From: Candidatus Kerfeldbacteria bacterium RIFCSPHIGHO2_12_FULL_48_17
GTDB lineage: Bacteria > Patescibacteriota > Patescibacteriia > HO2-48-17
Direction of reading: 5' to 3'
DNA: 32,691 nucleotides
NCBI GenBank assembly: GCA_001818775.1
Contig: MHKD01000003.1
Coordinates: forward strand, 1-32,691
Shown: in pieces, positions 1-6,987 of the stretch
How the letters are laid out: each line of letters starts with the position of its first letter
Numbering within the stretch: position 1 is the first letter of the stretch
Position numbers and translations under genes: made by a program
The notes under the pieces: generated by a model
The model's input: the letters and a program-made list of their open reading frames with translations, nothing else
The model's database searches: none
Told to the model about the DNA's origin: nothing

Positions 1-27
1 ATTTTAGCACAAAAATGACTGTTTGAG

Positions 28-44
28 GAGTGGATAAACCACTC
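28..44 (-). terminator. Weak hairpin downstream of phosphorylase remnant
   Basis: A perfect 6-bp inverted repeat (GAGTGG/CCACTC, 5-nt loop) lies about 40 nt past the stop of the minus-strand phosphorylase remnant. A T-run follows only about 11 nt further on, so it is at best a weak intrinsic terminator. No other gene is visible in bases 1-84. Confidence 0.3.
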
Positions 45-84
45 GTTGTAAAGGACAAAGATACCCTATTTATTCTTTATTGTT

Positions 85-282
85 CTACAGCCTCATACTG
101 ACTTTTTTAGGATTTTCAAAAAATTTAAAATCATCGGGTGAGTCAGGTTTTCGAGACGCATGAACAACATTCTCAACGCGTCCAGGATCACCCGTAATCA
201 AACAGTACGGTGCGAGTTCGCCGGCTCGATTGCCAATGTGAAAAGTTCGGCCATCATCAGTAATGGCTTGATCTGCTTTCAT
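85..282 (-). pseudogene. Nucleoside phosphorylase, N-terminal fragment
   Basis: The 65-residue product matches only the beginning of the uridine/purine nucleoside phosphorylase (PNP/UDP) fold. It has an FHIG segment followed by the phosphate-binding ITGDPGRVE motif at about residues 29-37. Family members are usually 230-300 residues, and the nucleoside-binding and oligomerisation parts are missing. Translating the 84 bases beyond the stop in other frames gave no continuation, so a simple frameshift is not supported. The start is convincing: AGGAGG lies 8 nt before the ATG. It follows the LOG-family gene by 40 nt on the same strand. I infer a truncated remnant; a real short protein with a new role is less likely. 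Confidence 0.6.
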
Positions 283-322
283 CTGAATTTCCTCCTAGCC
301 TTTGGGTTTATAATCGAAAAAA

Positions 323-826
323 TCAAGCTCTAAAAGAAAGTTTGATATACGATTCTGCAAGCCCGATATTTTCAGGGCAATACACACTCCCTTTTAAAAC
401 ATCACGAAAAAACTCGAGCGACTTAACATCATGCCCCAGCAAGATGACAGGTTTCCCTTCTTTAATAGCAAAAGCCACCTCACTCGCCGTTCCTGGACAC
501 ATGCCAATCGCAATCATGACATCACACGTCTGCGCTATGATAGTGTTTCGGGCCTCCGCAAGGTTGGTTTGAATACATATAGTGAGGTATCCTGAGGGTT
601 GATGTGTTTCGGAAGGTAACCGATAGGGTAATATACCAATAATCTCACCCTTACAATCATGCGCGCCATGAGAAGAACTTTGCATAACCCCATGTCGCAC
701 ACCACCATTAACGAGAACCCAATTATTTTCAGCTATCATAAATCCTATATCATAGGCAAGCTTGCACTGCTCCTCAGTTGCAGTCCGCCCTGGCCCAACC
801 ACAGCAACAATTTTTTTCCTTTCCAT
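323..826 (-). CDS. LOG-family (SLOG/TIGR00725-like) nucleotide-binding protein
   Basis: A 167-residue Rossmann-like protein of the lysine-decarboxylase-like LOG superfamily. It starts with a VAVVGPGR strand-loop, has a VNGGVRHGVMQ segment near residue 40, and ends with the family signature in a variant form, GMCPGTASEVAFAIKEGKPV, where classical LOG enzymes have PGGxGTxxE. LOG enzymes hydrolyse nucleoside 5'-monophosphates to base plus ribose phosphate; the altered motif makes the exact substrate uncertain. AAAGGAGG lies about 9 nt before the ATG. It is followed on the same strand by the phosphorylase fragment, so the pair may once have formed a nucleotide salvage unit. Confidence 0.8.
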   Translation of the reverse strand: MERKKIVAVVGPGRTATEEQCKLAYDIGFMIAENNWVLVNGGVRHGVMQSSSHGAHDCKGEIIGILPYRLPSETHQPSGYLTICIQTNLAEARNTIIAQTCDVMIAIGMCPGTASEVAFAIKEGKPVILLGHDVKSLEFFRDVLKGSVYCPENIGLAESYIKLSFRA

Positions 827-1021
827 ACCTTGGCCCTCCTTTGGCCATATATTTTCAATGAGCAGGCGCCATCAGGCCGCCTTTCTGACACCACGAACAA
901 CACAATCTGTACGACACTTTTACCATATCCACCCACCAATATCAAATTCCCGACCAAACCGGCCACCAACAACTACGACACGCCGTAGTGCACCTCATTT
1001 CAACAAAACCGCCAAACTTGG

Positions 1022-1027
1022 TATACT
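1022..1027 (+). promoter_or_regulatory. Putative -10 element for the DUF805 gene
   Basis: TATACT matches 5 of 6 consensus bases and lies 37 nt before the ATG at 1065. The -35 candidate at 999-1004 (TTCAAC) is poor. The rest of the 827-1064 intergenic region shows no gene. Confidence 0.35.
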
Positions 1028-1064
1028 GTAAGTAATAAGCTTATTCGTTAACAAAAAGAAAAAT

Positions 1065-1412
1065 ATGGAATACTTTCTCGGACCCCTTAAGAAGTACGCC
1101 GTGTTCGGCGGCCGTGCCAGCCGCAAGGAATACTGGATGTTCGTCCTGATGAATATTATTGCGTATGTCATTCTCATGGTCATTGATAATATTATAAGTG
1201 ATGGCTTTGGGATTCTTTCTTGGATCTATTCCCTGGCTGTCCTTGTGCCGAGTCTCGCCGTAGCCGTACGAAGGCTTCATGACACCAACCGCAGTGGTGG
1301 CTGGATCTTCATCAGCCTTGTGCCGATTGTCGGTCCGATCGTTTTGATCGTCTTCCTGGCGCAAGCCGGTCAAGTCGACAAAAATCAGTTCGGCCCCAAA
1401 CCGCTCCAATAA
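1065..1412 (+). CDS. DUF805 family inner-membrane protein
   Basis: A 115-residue polytopic membrane protein. The N-terminal FGGRASRKEYWMF segment is the hallmark of DUF805 (YhaH/YiiR type). It is followed by three hydrophobic stretches at about residues 25-45, 50-70 and 80-100, and the RRLHDTNRSGGW loop typical of the family. The molecular function is not established. It has no clear Shine-Dalgarno and is a single-gene unit, closed by its own intrinsic terminator. Confidence 0.9.
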   Translation: MEYFLGPLKKYAVFGGRASRKEYWMFVLMNIIAYVILMVIDNIISDGFGILSWIYSLAVLVPSLAVAVRRLHDTNRSGGWIFISLVPIVGPIVLIVFLAQAGQVDKNQFGPKPLQ

Positions 1413-1427
1413 CAAAATTGCAAAAAA

Positions 1428-1457
1428 AGTCGCTCGGTATTGCCAGGGCGGCTTTTT
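1428..1457 (+). terminator. Intrinsic terminator after DUF805 gene
   Basis: An 8-bp stem with two G-U pairs (AGTCGCTC with GGGCGGCT) and a 10-nt loop is followed directly by a T-tract (1453-1457). Confidence 0.8.
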
Positions 1458-1461
1458 CCTT

Positions 1462-1623
1462 AGAGCCTGTCTAATATCTCTCTTTCGTAGCGAAAAATTA
1501 AAATTTCGAGCGAAAGAAATAAAGATTGAGGAGGAATAGTGACTACTATGCTGACGAAATCTGAATTTCTTGCAGCCGAAATTTCCATTTTGCAGCCGAA
1601 TATGGAGATTTTAGACAGGCTCT
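1462..1623. mobile_element. MITE-like element with 19-bp terminal inverted repeats
   Basis: The left end AGAGCCTGTCTAATATCTC (1462-1480) and the right end (1605-1623) are inverted copies with 18 of 19 bases matching. The 162-bp element has no coding capacity. Inside are an imperfect hairpin built from TCTTTCG/CGAAAGA (1481-1517) and a direct repeat TGCAGCCGAA at 1571-1580 and 1591-1600. I see no clear target-site duplication. It lies 14 nt upstream of the Nudix start codon, so its right end probably contributes to that promoter. Confidence 0.75.
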
Positions 1624-1637
1624 GATACAGTAAAATC

Positions 1638-2117
1638 ATGACATCACATCAATCATCCCAACCACGCAAAGGCGTTGATTACACCGGTATCACCGTAGTG
1701 TATTTGTGTCACGACGGTCAGGGAAATTTTTTGCTCAGCAAACGGTCGGCCAAATGCCGCGACGAACAGGGCACCTGGGATCCAGGCGGTGGTGGTCTGG
1801 AATTACATGACACCATAGTAAACACCCTGAGAAAAGAAATCAGGGAAGAATATGGCACACCGGTTTTGGAATATGAATTCCTGGGTTACCGTGATGTACA
1901 TCGTCAACTCGCGGATGGAACCAAAACCCACTGGCTGGCCATGGATTTTGCCGCACTCGTCGATCGCGCGCAGGTCAAAAACGGCGAACCGCACAAGTTC
2001 GACGCGGTGGAATGGTTTACCTGGGAGACACTGCCCACGCCGATGCATTCGCAGTGGCCGGAATTTATAAAACGCTTCGGCAAACGGTTAAAAAAAATTG
2101 TCAGCAACGAAAAATAA
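1638..2117 (+). CDS. Nudix hydrolase
   Basis: A 159-residue Nudix-fold pyrophosphohydrolase for nucleoside-diphosphate-linked substrates. The Nudix box lies at about residues 53-75 and departs from the consensus: the first Glu is Asp (GGLELHD) and the Arg of REUxEE is Lys (KEIREEYG). The metal-binding EExxE core is intact, so activity is plausible. The substrate cannot be read from sequence. The start has no Shine-Dalgarno; TACAGT sits exactly 6 nt before the ATG, suggesting leaderless transcription from the edge of the foldback element. It is followed by a second Nudix gene after 9 nt. Confidence 0.88.
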   Translation: MTSHQSSQPRKGVDYTGITVVYLCHDGQGNFLLSKRSAKCRDEQGTWDPGGGGLELHDTIVNTLRKEIREEYGTPVLEYEFLGYRDVHRQLADGTKTHWLAMDFAALVDRAQVKNGEPHKFDAVEWFTWETLPTPMHSQWPEFIKRFGKRLKKIVSNEK

Positions 2118-2126
2118 TATACTACT

Positions 2127-2570
2127 ATGCCCGCCATCCCCAAAGCATATTACCGAACCAGTATCAAAGCCCTGGTCCTCGACAAGAATAAAAAATTTCT
2201 CCTTTGCCTGGAAGATAATGGCAAATGGGAACTGCCCGGCGGTGGTCTTGATTTTGGGGAAAAACCCCATGACGGACTGCGCAGGGAAATAAAAGAGGAA
2301 ATGGGAATTGAAGTCACCGACATCGCTGAAAGACCGGCCTATTTTGTCACCGCAAAAATATCAGAAAAATATGGTTGGAAAGCCAACGTCATCTATGAAA
2401 CTCAACTCAAAAATCTGAAATTCACGCCCTCGGACGAATGCCTGGAAATCCGATTTTTCAGCGCCGAAGAAGCTGCCAAAGAAAATTTGTACCCTATCGT
2501 CAAAGAATTCATCAAAGTCTACAAACCGGAAAATCGTCAAAAACTGCGCGCGCGCCGCCCCAAACATTGA
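2127..2570 (+). CDS. Nudix hydrolase (MutT-like)
   Basis: A 147-residue Nudix protein with a perfect box at about residues 37-59: GGLDFGE, seven residues, then REIKEEMGI. The short domain and WELPGGGLDFGE context resemble MutT/ADP-ribose-type enzymes, but the substrate cannot be assigned. It is not closely similar to the upstream Nudix gene, so it is not a fresh duplication. It has no Shine-Dalgarno and starts 9 nt after the previous stop. The basic tail (KLRARRPKH) is unusual. Confidence 0.9.
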   Translation: MPAIPKAYYRTSIKALVLDKNKKFLLCLEDNGKWELPGGGLDFGEKPHDGLRREIKEEMGIEVTDIAERPAYFVTAKISEKYGWKANVIYETQLKNLKFTPSDECLEIRFFSAEEAAKENLYPIVKEFIKVYKPENRQKLRARRPKH

Positions 2571-2612
2571 CAAAAAACTCAAAATAAGGCAGAATAAATT
2601 ACTTTATCAACG

Positions 2613-2645
2613 GCGGCCCCAGGTACAGCTTTATGTACCGGCCGC
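2613..2645 (+). promoter_or_regulatory. Strong hairpin in helicase leader
   Basis: GCGGCC (2613-2618) pairs with GGCCGC (2640-2645) and GGTACA (2622-2627) pairs with TGTACC (2634-2639). The two 6-bp stems stack across a 3-nt bulge and close a 6-nt loop. Confidence 0.6.
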
Positions 2646-2673
2646 GACTCGAAACCTGAATTGCGTCATAGGA

Positions 2674-2686
2674 CCTGCCCGGCAGG
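2674..2686 (+). promoter_or_regulatory. Small hairpin in helicase leader
   Basis: CCTGC and GCAGG form a 5-bp stem around a 3-nt loop, between the larger hairpins at 2613-2645 and 2695-2724. Confidence 0.4.
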
Positions 2687-2694
2687 CCCCAGCC

Positions 2695-2733
2695 AGTGAC
2701 CCACCTCAAGGACCTCGGGTCACTTTATATTTT
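2695..2733 (+). terminator. Terminator- or attenuator-like hairpin just before helicase start
   Basis: AGTGACCC (2695-2702) pairs perfectly with GGGTCACT (2717-2724) and is followed by the T-rich TTATATTTT. The stem ends 13 nt before the helicase ATG. It may end the Nudix transcript, or act as an attenuator. The same T-rich run contains TATATT, placed exactly 6 nt before the ATG like a -10 element of a leaderless gene. Confidence 0.55.
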
Positions 2734-2737
2734 CCCT

Positions 2738-4066
2738 ATGAATACGCATAACAGACCCCGCCCGCAGCCTCAACCGGTCACGATCGGCCAATTTCAGGAT
2801 CTGGGCATCGCGCCCAAACTCCTCAGCATCATCGCCAACAAAGGCTTCGCCACCCCCACCGCCATTCAGCACCAGGTGATTCCCACGGCCCTCGAAGGCA
2901 AAGACGTCGTCGGCATTGCCCAAACCGGCACCGGCAAAACCCTGGCTTTTGGTATCCCCATGATCCAGCGCCTGGCCACCCACAAAGGTCAGGGACTGAT
3001 TATCGTTCCCACCCGTGAACTCGCCCTCCAAGTCGCGGAAGCCCTACAAAATATCGGCACACCCATCGGCCTGCGCAGCGTGGTCCTGATTGGCGGCGCC
3101 CCCATCGATCCGCAATCGCGAAAACTCCGTAATAACCCACATATCATTGTCGCCACACCGGGCCGACTCATGGATCACATGAAGCAGGGCAATTATTCTT
3201 TGTCACGCGTCAGCATTCTGGTACTCGACGAAGCTGATCGCATGTTTGATATTGGTTTTCAAAAAGAAATTATCCGCATTTTGACACAGGCGCCGCGCGA
3301 TCGCCAAACGATGCTGTTTTCCGCGACTATGCCGGAAGCCATCGCTAAGTTGGCCGCCAAACACATGCAGATGCCGTTCCGTATTGAAGTCGCGCCCCAA
3401 GGTACGGCCGCAAAAAACGTCGAGCAGGAAGTTTTCATCATCAATAAACCGGCCAAGTTGCAACTGTTGGAAAAACTGCTCGGCGACATTCACGGATCCA
3501 TCCTGATTTTTTCCCGCACCAAACATGGCGCCAAAAAAATCACGCGCGCCATTGCCACTATGGGCCACACGGCCGCCGAAATTCATTCCAACCGTTCACT
3601 GAGTCAACGCCGCGCCGCGCTCGAAGGTTTCAAAATGGGAAAATATCGCGTTCTGGTTGCAACGGACATCGCTGCCCGCGGTATTGATGTGGAAAATATT
3701 TCAGCTGTCATTAACTTCGATCTCCCCGACAACGCCGAAGATTATGTCCACCGCATTGGTCGTACCGGCCGGGCCGGACGCAATGGCCGAGCCATTTCTT
3801 TTGCCACACCGCAGGAAAGGGCCGACATTCGCCAGATTCAAAGACTGATTCGCAAAACTTTACCCGTGGTTGCTGTACCCGAGCTGCCGGAAGCCCGACC
3901 GGAAATCGTGATTGAACGACAAGGTGGCTGGCGCGGTGGAAACCGCAATCGCGGCGGGGGCGGAGGTGGACATGGCGGACCCAACAGCCGCAACCGCGGC
4001 GGTAACCGGGGTTTTGGCGGCAATCGCCACAGCCGACCTTCCCGCAACAACAAAAAATTTCGCTAA
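2738..4066 (+). CDS. DEAD-box ATP-dependent RNA helicase
   Basis: A 442-residue superfamily 2 helicase that unwinds RNA duplexes using ATP. Motifs in order: Q-motif region (QFQDLGI, then ATPTAIQ), motif I AQTGTGKT (61-68), Ia PTRELALQ (91-98), TPGRLMDH (about 140), DEAD (164-167), SAT (about 195), and motif VI HRIGRTGRAGR near residue 345. The last 45 residues form a Gly/Arg/Asn-rich basic tail of the RhlE/CsdA type, which binds RNA. I chose the ATG at 2738 because the upstream in-frame stretch overlaps a terminator-like hairpin and reads as non-coding. The hairpin-rich leader suggests post-transcriptional control, as with cold-induced helicases (inference). Confidence 0.95.
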   Translation: MNTHNRPRPQPQPVTIGQFQDLGIAPKLLSIIANKGFATPTAIQHQVIPTALEGKDVVGIAQTGTGKTLAFGIPMIQRLATHKGQGLIIVPTRELALQVAEALQNIGTPIGLRSVVLIGGAPIDPQSRKLRNNPHIIVATPGRLMDHMKQGNYSLSRVSILVLDEADRMFDIGFQKEIIRILTQAPRDRQTMLFSATMPEAIAKLAAKHMQMPFRIEVAPQGTAAKNVEQEVFIINKPAKLQLLEKLLGDIHGSILIFSRTKHGAKKITRAIATMGHTAAEIHSNRSLSQRRAALEGFKMGKYRVLVATDIAARGIDVENISAVINFDLPDNAEDYVHRIGRTGRAGRNGRAISFATPQERADIRQIQRLIRKTLPVVAVPELPEARPEIVIERQGGWRGGNRNRGGGGGGHGGPNSRNRGGNRGFGGNRHSRPSRNNKKFR

Positions 4067-4080
4067 ACGAAAAACCTGGA

Positions 4081-4108
4081 TTGAAAATTCATAGGGTTCT
4101 GTCATAAT
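4081..4108 (+). promoter_or_regulatory. Sigma70-type promoter of lipoprotein gene
   Basis: TTGAAA (4081-4086), a 16-bp spacer and CATAAT (4103-4108), each 5 of 6 to consensus. The expected transcript has a leader of about 30 nt. Confidence 0.6.
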
Positions 4109-4145
4109 AGCTATATAAAAATAGCCTTTAATTTTAGCTACAAAT

Positions 4146-5207
4146 ATGAAAAAAATCCTCTTTGGACTCATCGGCGGCACACTTCTCCTCGCCGGCTGCG
4201 CGCAAACCACAACCTCAGAAACGAACAGTAACACGACCACAACCAACACGGTCAGCATCGCTGAAACACCGGAAAATGCCATCGATCAGGTACAATTCCA
4301 ACTCGTTGCCCCAAGCCATGACGACATGAGTGGTGACCTCAGTCGCTATCTCATCCCCGTTGAAAAAAACCTGGAAACTCCCGTCTACACCACCGAAGAT
4401 GAAATCAAGCAGGCCCTCACGGCACTATTTGCCGTCAAAACATTCACCTATGGTGAATCCGGTTTGGAAAACAGCGTCTATGCTTCGACACTGGCCGCCG
4501 CCACCGTCACTACCGCCAGCGGCAAAACAACTGTGGCACTCGAAGGCCAGGTCATTGGCACCGGCGCTGTCGCTGACGCTTTCCTGAAACTGCAAATCAC
4601 TGAGACGATCGAACAGTACGTCAGTGACTACACCATAACCCTCAACGGTTCGGAAAAAGACTGGAGCTGCGCACTTGATGCCAAGGGAGACTGCGCCACC
4701 GGTGAAAGCACCGGCGCCAACACCGACATAGATAGAACGGCCAATTGGAAAACGTATGATAACGCAAAATATGCGTACGCGTTAAAGTATCCGGCTGACT
4801 GGTATGAACTGGCAAATCTTGAAGACACTGATCAAAATCAATATTTCTCCAACAAACAAGGCATAGGTGCGCCGCTGGAAATGGGCACTGATGGTATCTG
4901 GCTCAGCGTAGAAACGGACGACAATACGACAAACGTGAGTCTGAGTGACTGGGCAAAAACCCACGCCGAATCACAAGCACAAATTTCAGACGTCAAAAAT
5001 ACCAGAGTGGATGGTCTTGATGCCATCGGGCAAGTCGAAGATTTCACTGAAGCAAAAGATACCGAAGGTGGTTATGTTCTGGCGACTTATGTCATGAAAG
5101 GTACAAAAGTCTATACGATTAAAATACTTGCCAACACTCCGGAAACGGCAAACCAGCATGAGAAAGAATATGACCTTGTTGTGCAAAATTTTAACATCGC
5201 TCAATAA
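4146..5207 (+). CDS. Two-domain surface lipoprotein (GerMN-like plus PsbP-like domains)
   Basis: A 353-residue exported lipoprotein. The signal peptide ends in the lipobox LAGC with the acylated Cys at residue 18, followed by a Thr/Ser/Asn-rich linker. Residues of about 55-180 resemble a GerMN domain: an EIKQALTALFAVKT segment, alternating strands, and TITLNGSE near the end. After a second linker, about 205-350 begins with YAYALKYPADWYE, typical of PsbP-like/DUF1795-type domains. No enzymatic residues are recognisable. It probably acts outside the membrane, perhaps binding envelope components. It has its own promoter; domain assignments rest on pattern alone. Confidence 0.75.
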   Translation: MKKILFGLIGGTLLLAGCAQTTTSETNSNTTTTNTVSIAETPENAIDQVQFQLVAPSHDDMSGDLSRYLIPVEKNLETPVYTTEDEIKQALTALFAVKTFTYGESGLENSVYASTLAAATVTTASGKTTVALEGQVIGTGAVADAFLKLQITETIEQYVSDYTITLNGSEKDWSCALDAKGDCATGESTGANTDIDRTANWKTYDNAKYAYALKYPADWYELANLEDTDQNQYFSNKQGIGAPLEMGTDGIWLSVETDDNTTNVSLSDWAKTHAESQAQISDVKNTRVDGLDAIGQVEDFTEAKDTEGGYVLATYVMKGTKVYTIKILANTPETANQHEKEYDLVVQNFNIAQ

Positions 5208-5257
5208 AAAAAACACACAACCGAGCATAATCTCGTCACGGTTGAAACATAATACCT

Positions 5258-6421
5258 ATGAGCATCCTGAAATTAAGCTACCGCTTTCTGAGGGCGATCG
5301 TCATAGGTATTTTTATTTTCGGAGCCGGCGCCACCGCAATCGTTATTATCACCGGCCACAGCGATCTCCTTGCGCCGCTGTTATGGCCGCTCAACCAACA
5401 GGAAGAAACCACACTCGATGTCAGCGCCCTTCCCACTCACACGGCCGCCCCCATCGATCAATTCCCGCAACAACTCGATAATCTCGTTATTGTGGCTCAC
5501 TATGACGATGAGTGTATAGCCGTATGCAACTTCCTCCGCGCCGAACACCAGGGAGGCAAAACCATCGGCGTCGTTGTCGTGACATTTTCACAGGGCCAGG
5601 AAGCGACACAAAAAAACTGGTACGGCATAAAACGTCGCTTCAACCGATATCAGTGGCGCTTTATCAACTTCCTTCACCTCAAACCGGCCGACCGAACAGA
5701 CTATGGACTGACTCGGGAAGCCGAAACCGACCGTGTCCTCGACGCACTCAATATTCCTAAAAAAGCCAGACACTATATGCGCTATCCTGATCTAGGAACA
5801 GAAAAACTCCTCGAAAACCCGCAAAACTTTATCGCCGGAGATTATAATGACCCCCTTGCGCAAAGGGTGGAAAAGTACCGCGGCGAAGATCTCAAACAGG
5901 AACTCGCCAGCATCATCAAACACTCCCATCCCAAACGCATACTGACCCACCTGGAAATTGACAGCCATTCCGACCACCGCGCCGTAGGCAAACTCGTCAG
6001 TGAAATTCTGATTGAAAACGCCACCACAGCCGGCACCGCAGATACAACCGCCGAAACCACTGCAACCACCCCGGAAGAATGGCAATTTCTCATACACTGG
6101 AGTCATAAAGACGCGCCCTGGGTTCCGGAAAAATACCCAACAGAAAGCGCGTGGCTCACAACAGAACCCACTGATTTTTTCAATATCCCGGATGGAAGCG
6201 CCGATGGGTTTGATCCAACACCCATAAATGTTCCCACCATCGCACAACCCCAAAAACTAAAAACAGCCCTGCTCAGCCTCTACACAACCCAAACAAAATT
6301 TGAACCGGAAGTCCTGTCACTATTCACCAAAAAGAACGAGCTTTTCTGGGATATAAAAAACAAAAAAATATACAATTATGTCTATGGCGGCGAATCAAAA
6401 CCGAAAAAAATGGCTAATTAA
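5258..6421 (+). CDS. Membrane-anchored PIG-L (LmbE-like) deacetylase
   Basis: A 387-residue protein with one N-terminal membrane segment (about 10-32) and an extracytoplasmic or membrane-facing PIG-L domain. The zinc-binding signature is AHYDDE (80-85), a variant of the usual HPDDE, followed by the downstream THxxxDxHxDHxAVG motif. PIG-L enzymes remove N-acetyl groups from sugar conjugates such as GlcNAc-inositol lipids; the substrate here is unknown. The conserved Pro replaced by Tyr is uncommon. A Thr/Ala-rich insertion (TAGTADTTAETTATT) lies near residue 255. No Shine-Dalgarno precedes the ATG. It follows the lipoprotein gene by 50 bp. Confidence 0.85.
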   Translation: MSILKLSYRFLRAIVIGIFIFGAGATAIVIITGHSDLLAPLLWPLNQQEETTLDVSALPTHTAAPIDQFPQQLDNLVIVAHYDDECIAVCNFLRAEHQGGKTIGVVVVTFSQGQEATQKNWYGIKRRFNRYQWRFINFLHLKPADRTDYGLTREAETDRVLDALNIPKKARHYMRYPDLGTEKLLENPQNFIAGDYNDPLAQRVEKYRGEDLKQELASIIKHSHPKRILTHLEIDSHSDHRAVGKLVSEILIENATTAGTADTTAETTATTPEEWQFLIHWSHKDAPWVPEKYPTESAWLTTEPTDFFNIPDGSADGFDPTPINVPTIAQPQKLKTALLSLYTTQTKFEPEVLSLFTKKNELFWDIKNKKIYNYVYGGESKPKKMAN

Positions 6422-6471
6422 AGGCAAAAAAATAACCAACCTTTTCACAACTCACCGGCGATCCAAAATAC

Positions 6472-6500
6472 TTGGCAAATCAGTAAAAGTATGCTATAGT
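6472..6500 (+). promoter_or_regulatory. Promoter of RRM gene
   Basis: TTGGCA (6472-6477), a 17-bp spacer and TATAGT (6495-6500), each 5 of 6 to consensus. It implies a 5' leader of about 105 nt before the ATG at 6612. Apart from this promoter and leader, 6422-6611 holds no gene. Confidence 0.7.
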
Positions 6501-6611
6501 AATGCCGAGAACTCCCGTTTTTATGTCGGTACGAAACTGTGCGTGGTTTGTTTCCTTGACATAGTAAACTAAGGTTCGAGCAATTTAGCAATTTTTACGT
6601 CTATAAGATCT

Positions 6612-6875
6612 ATGTCAAAGAAACTTTTCGTCGGAAACCTTGATTGGAACGCCACTGAAGACGACCTCCGCACTCTCTTCGCACCAATCGGTGAAATCGA
6701 AGAAGCAGTCATCATCAAGGACAGAATGTCCGGCCGCTCAAAAGGCTTCGCCTTCGTCACCTATGTGAACGATGCCGATGGCGACACCGCCATTCAGCAA
6801 TTGAATGGTCAGGAAATGAATCAAAGAAAAATCGTAGTCAACGAAGCTCGCCCTCAAAAGCGCGACCGCTTCTAA
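6612..6875 (+). CDS. RRM-domain RNA-binding protein
   Basis: An 87-residue protein made almost entirely of one RNA recognition motif: RNP2 LFVGNL at residues 5-10 and RNP1 KGFAFVTY at about 44-51, both with their aromatic RNA-stacking residues. A short basic tail (RPQKRDRF) follows. Single-RRM proteins of this size are known from cyanobacteria and other bacteria, often cold-induced. The long leader of about 105 nt, with no good Shine-Dalgarno, fits RNA-level control (inference). It is a single-gene unit between its own promoter and a strong terminator. Confidence 0.95.
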   Translation: MSKKLFVGNLDWNATEDDLRTLFAPIGEIEEAVIIKDRMSGRSKGFAFVTYVNDADGDTAIQQLNGQEMNQRKIVVNEARPQKRDRF

Positions 6876-6884
6876 CAACAATAA

Positions 6885-6915
6885 ACGGGGTTACGCACGA
6901 CCCTGTTTTTGTTTT
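6885..6915 (+). terminator. Intrinsic terminator after RRM gene
   Basis: ACGGGGT (6885-6891) pairs with ACCCTGT (6900-6906), 7 bp with one G-U pair and an 8-nt loop, followed by TTTTTGTTTT. Confidence 0.85.
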
Positions 6916-6929
6916 GAGTAAAATTAGGG

Positions 6930-6935
6930 TATGAT
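6930..6935 (+). promoter_or_regulatory. Putative -10 of the fusion gene
   Basis: TATGAT (5 of 6) lies 52 nt before the ATG at 6988 in an AT-rich stretch. No convincing -35 is present. A GGAGG at about 6954 is 30 nt from the ATG, too far for a normal Shine-Dalgarno; an in-frame stop at 6961 rules out an earlier start. Confidence 0.35.
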
Positions 6936-6987
6936 AAAGTATTCACAAATTTTGGAGGCATAAAGTTTACCATTAAAACGCAAACAT

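Noticed and set aside
863-883. AGGCG/CGCCT hairpin upstream of the LOG gene
   Set aside because: Only 5 bp with mismatches beyond and no T-tract; not strong enough to call an attenuator.
5218-5244. CAACCG/CGGTTG hairpin as a plus-strand terminator
   Set aside because: No T-tract follows on the plus strand; the flanking A-run would only serve a minus-strand transcript, and no minus gene is present.
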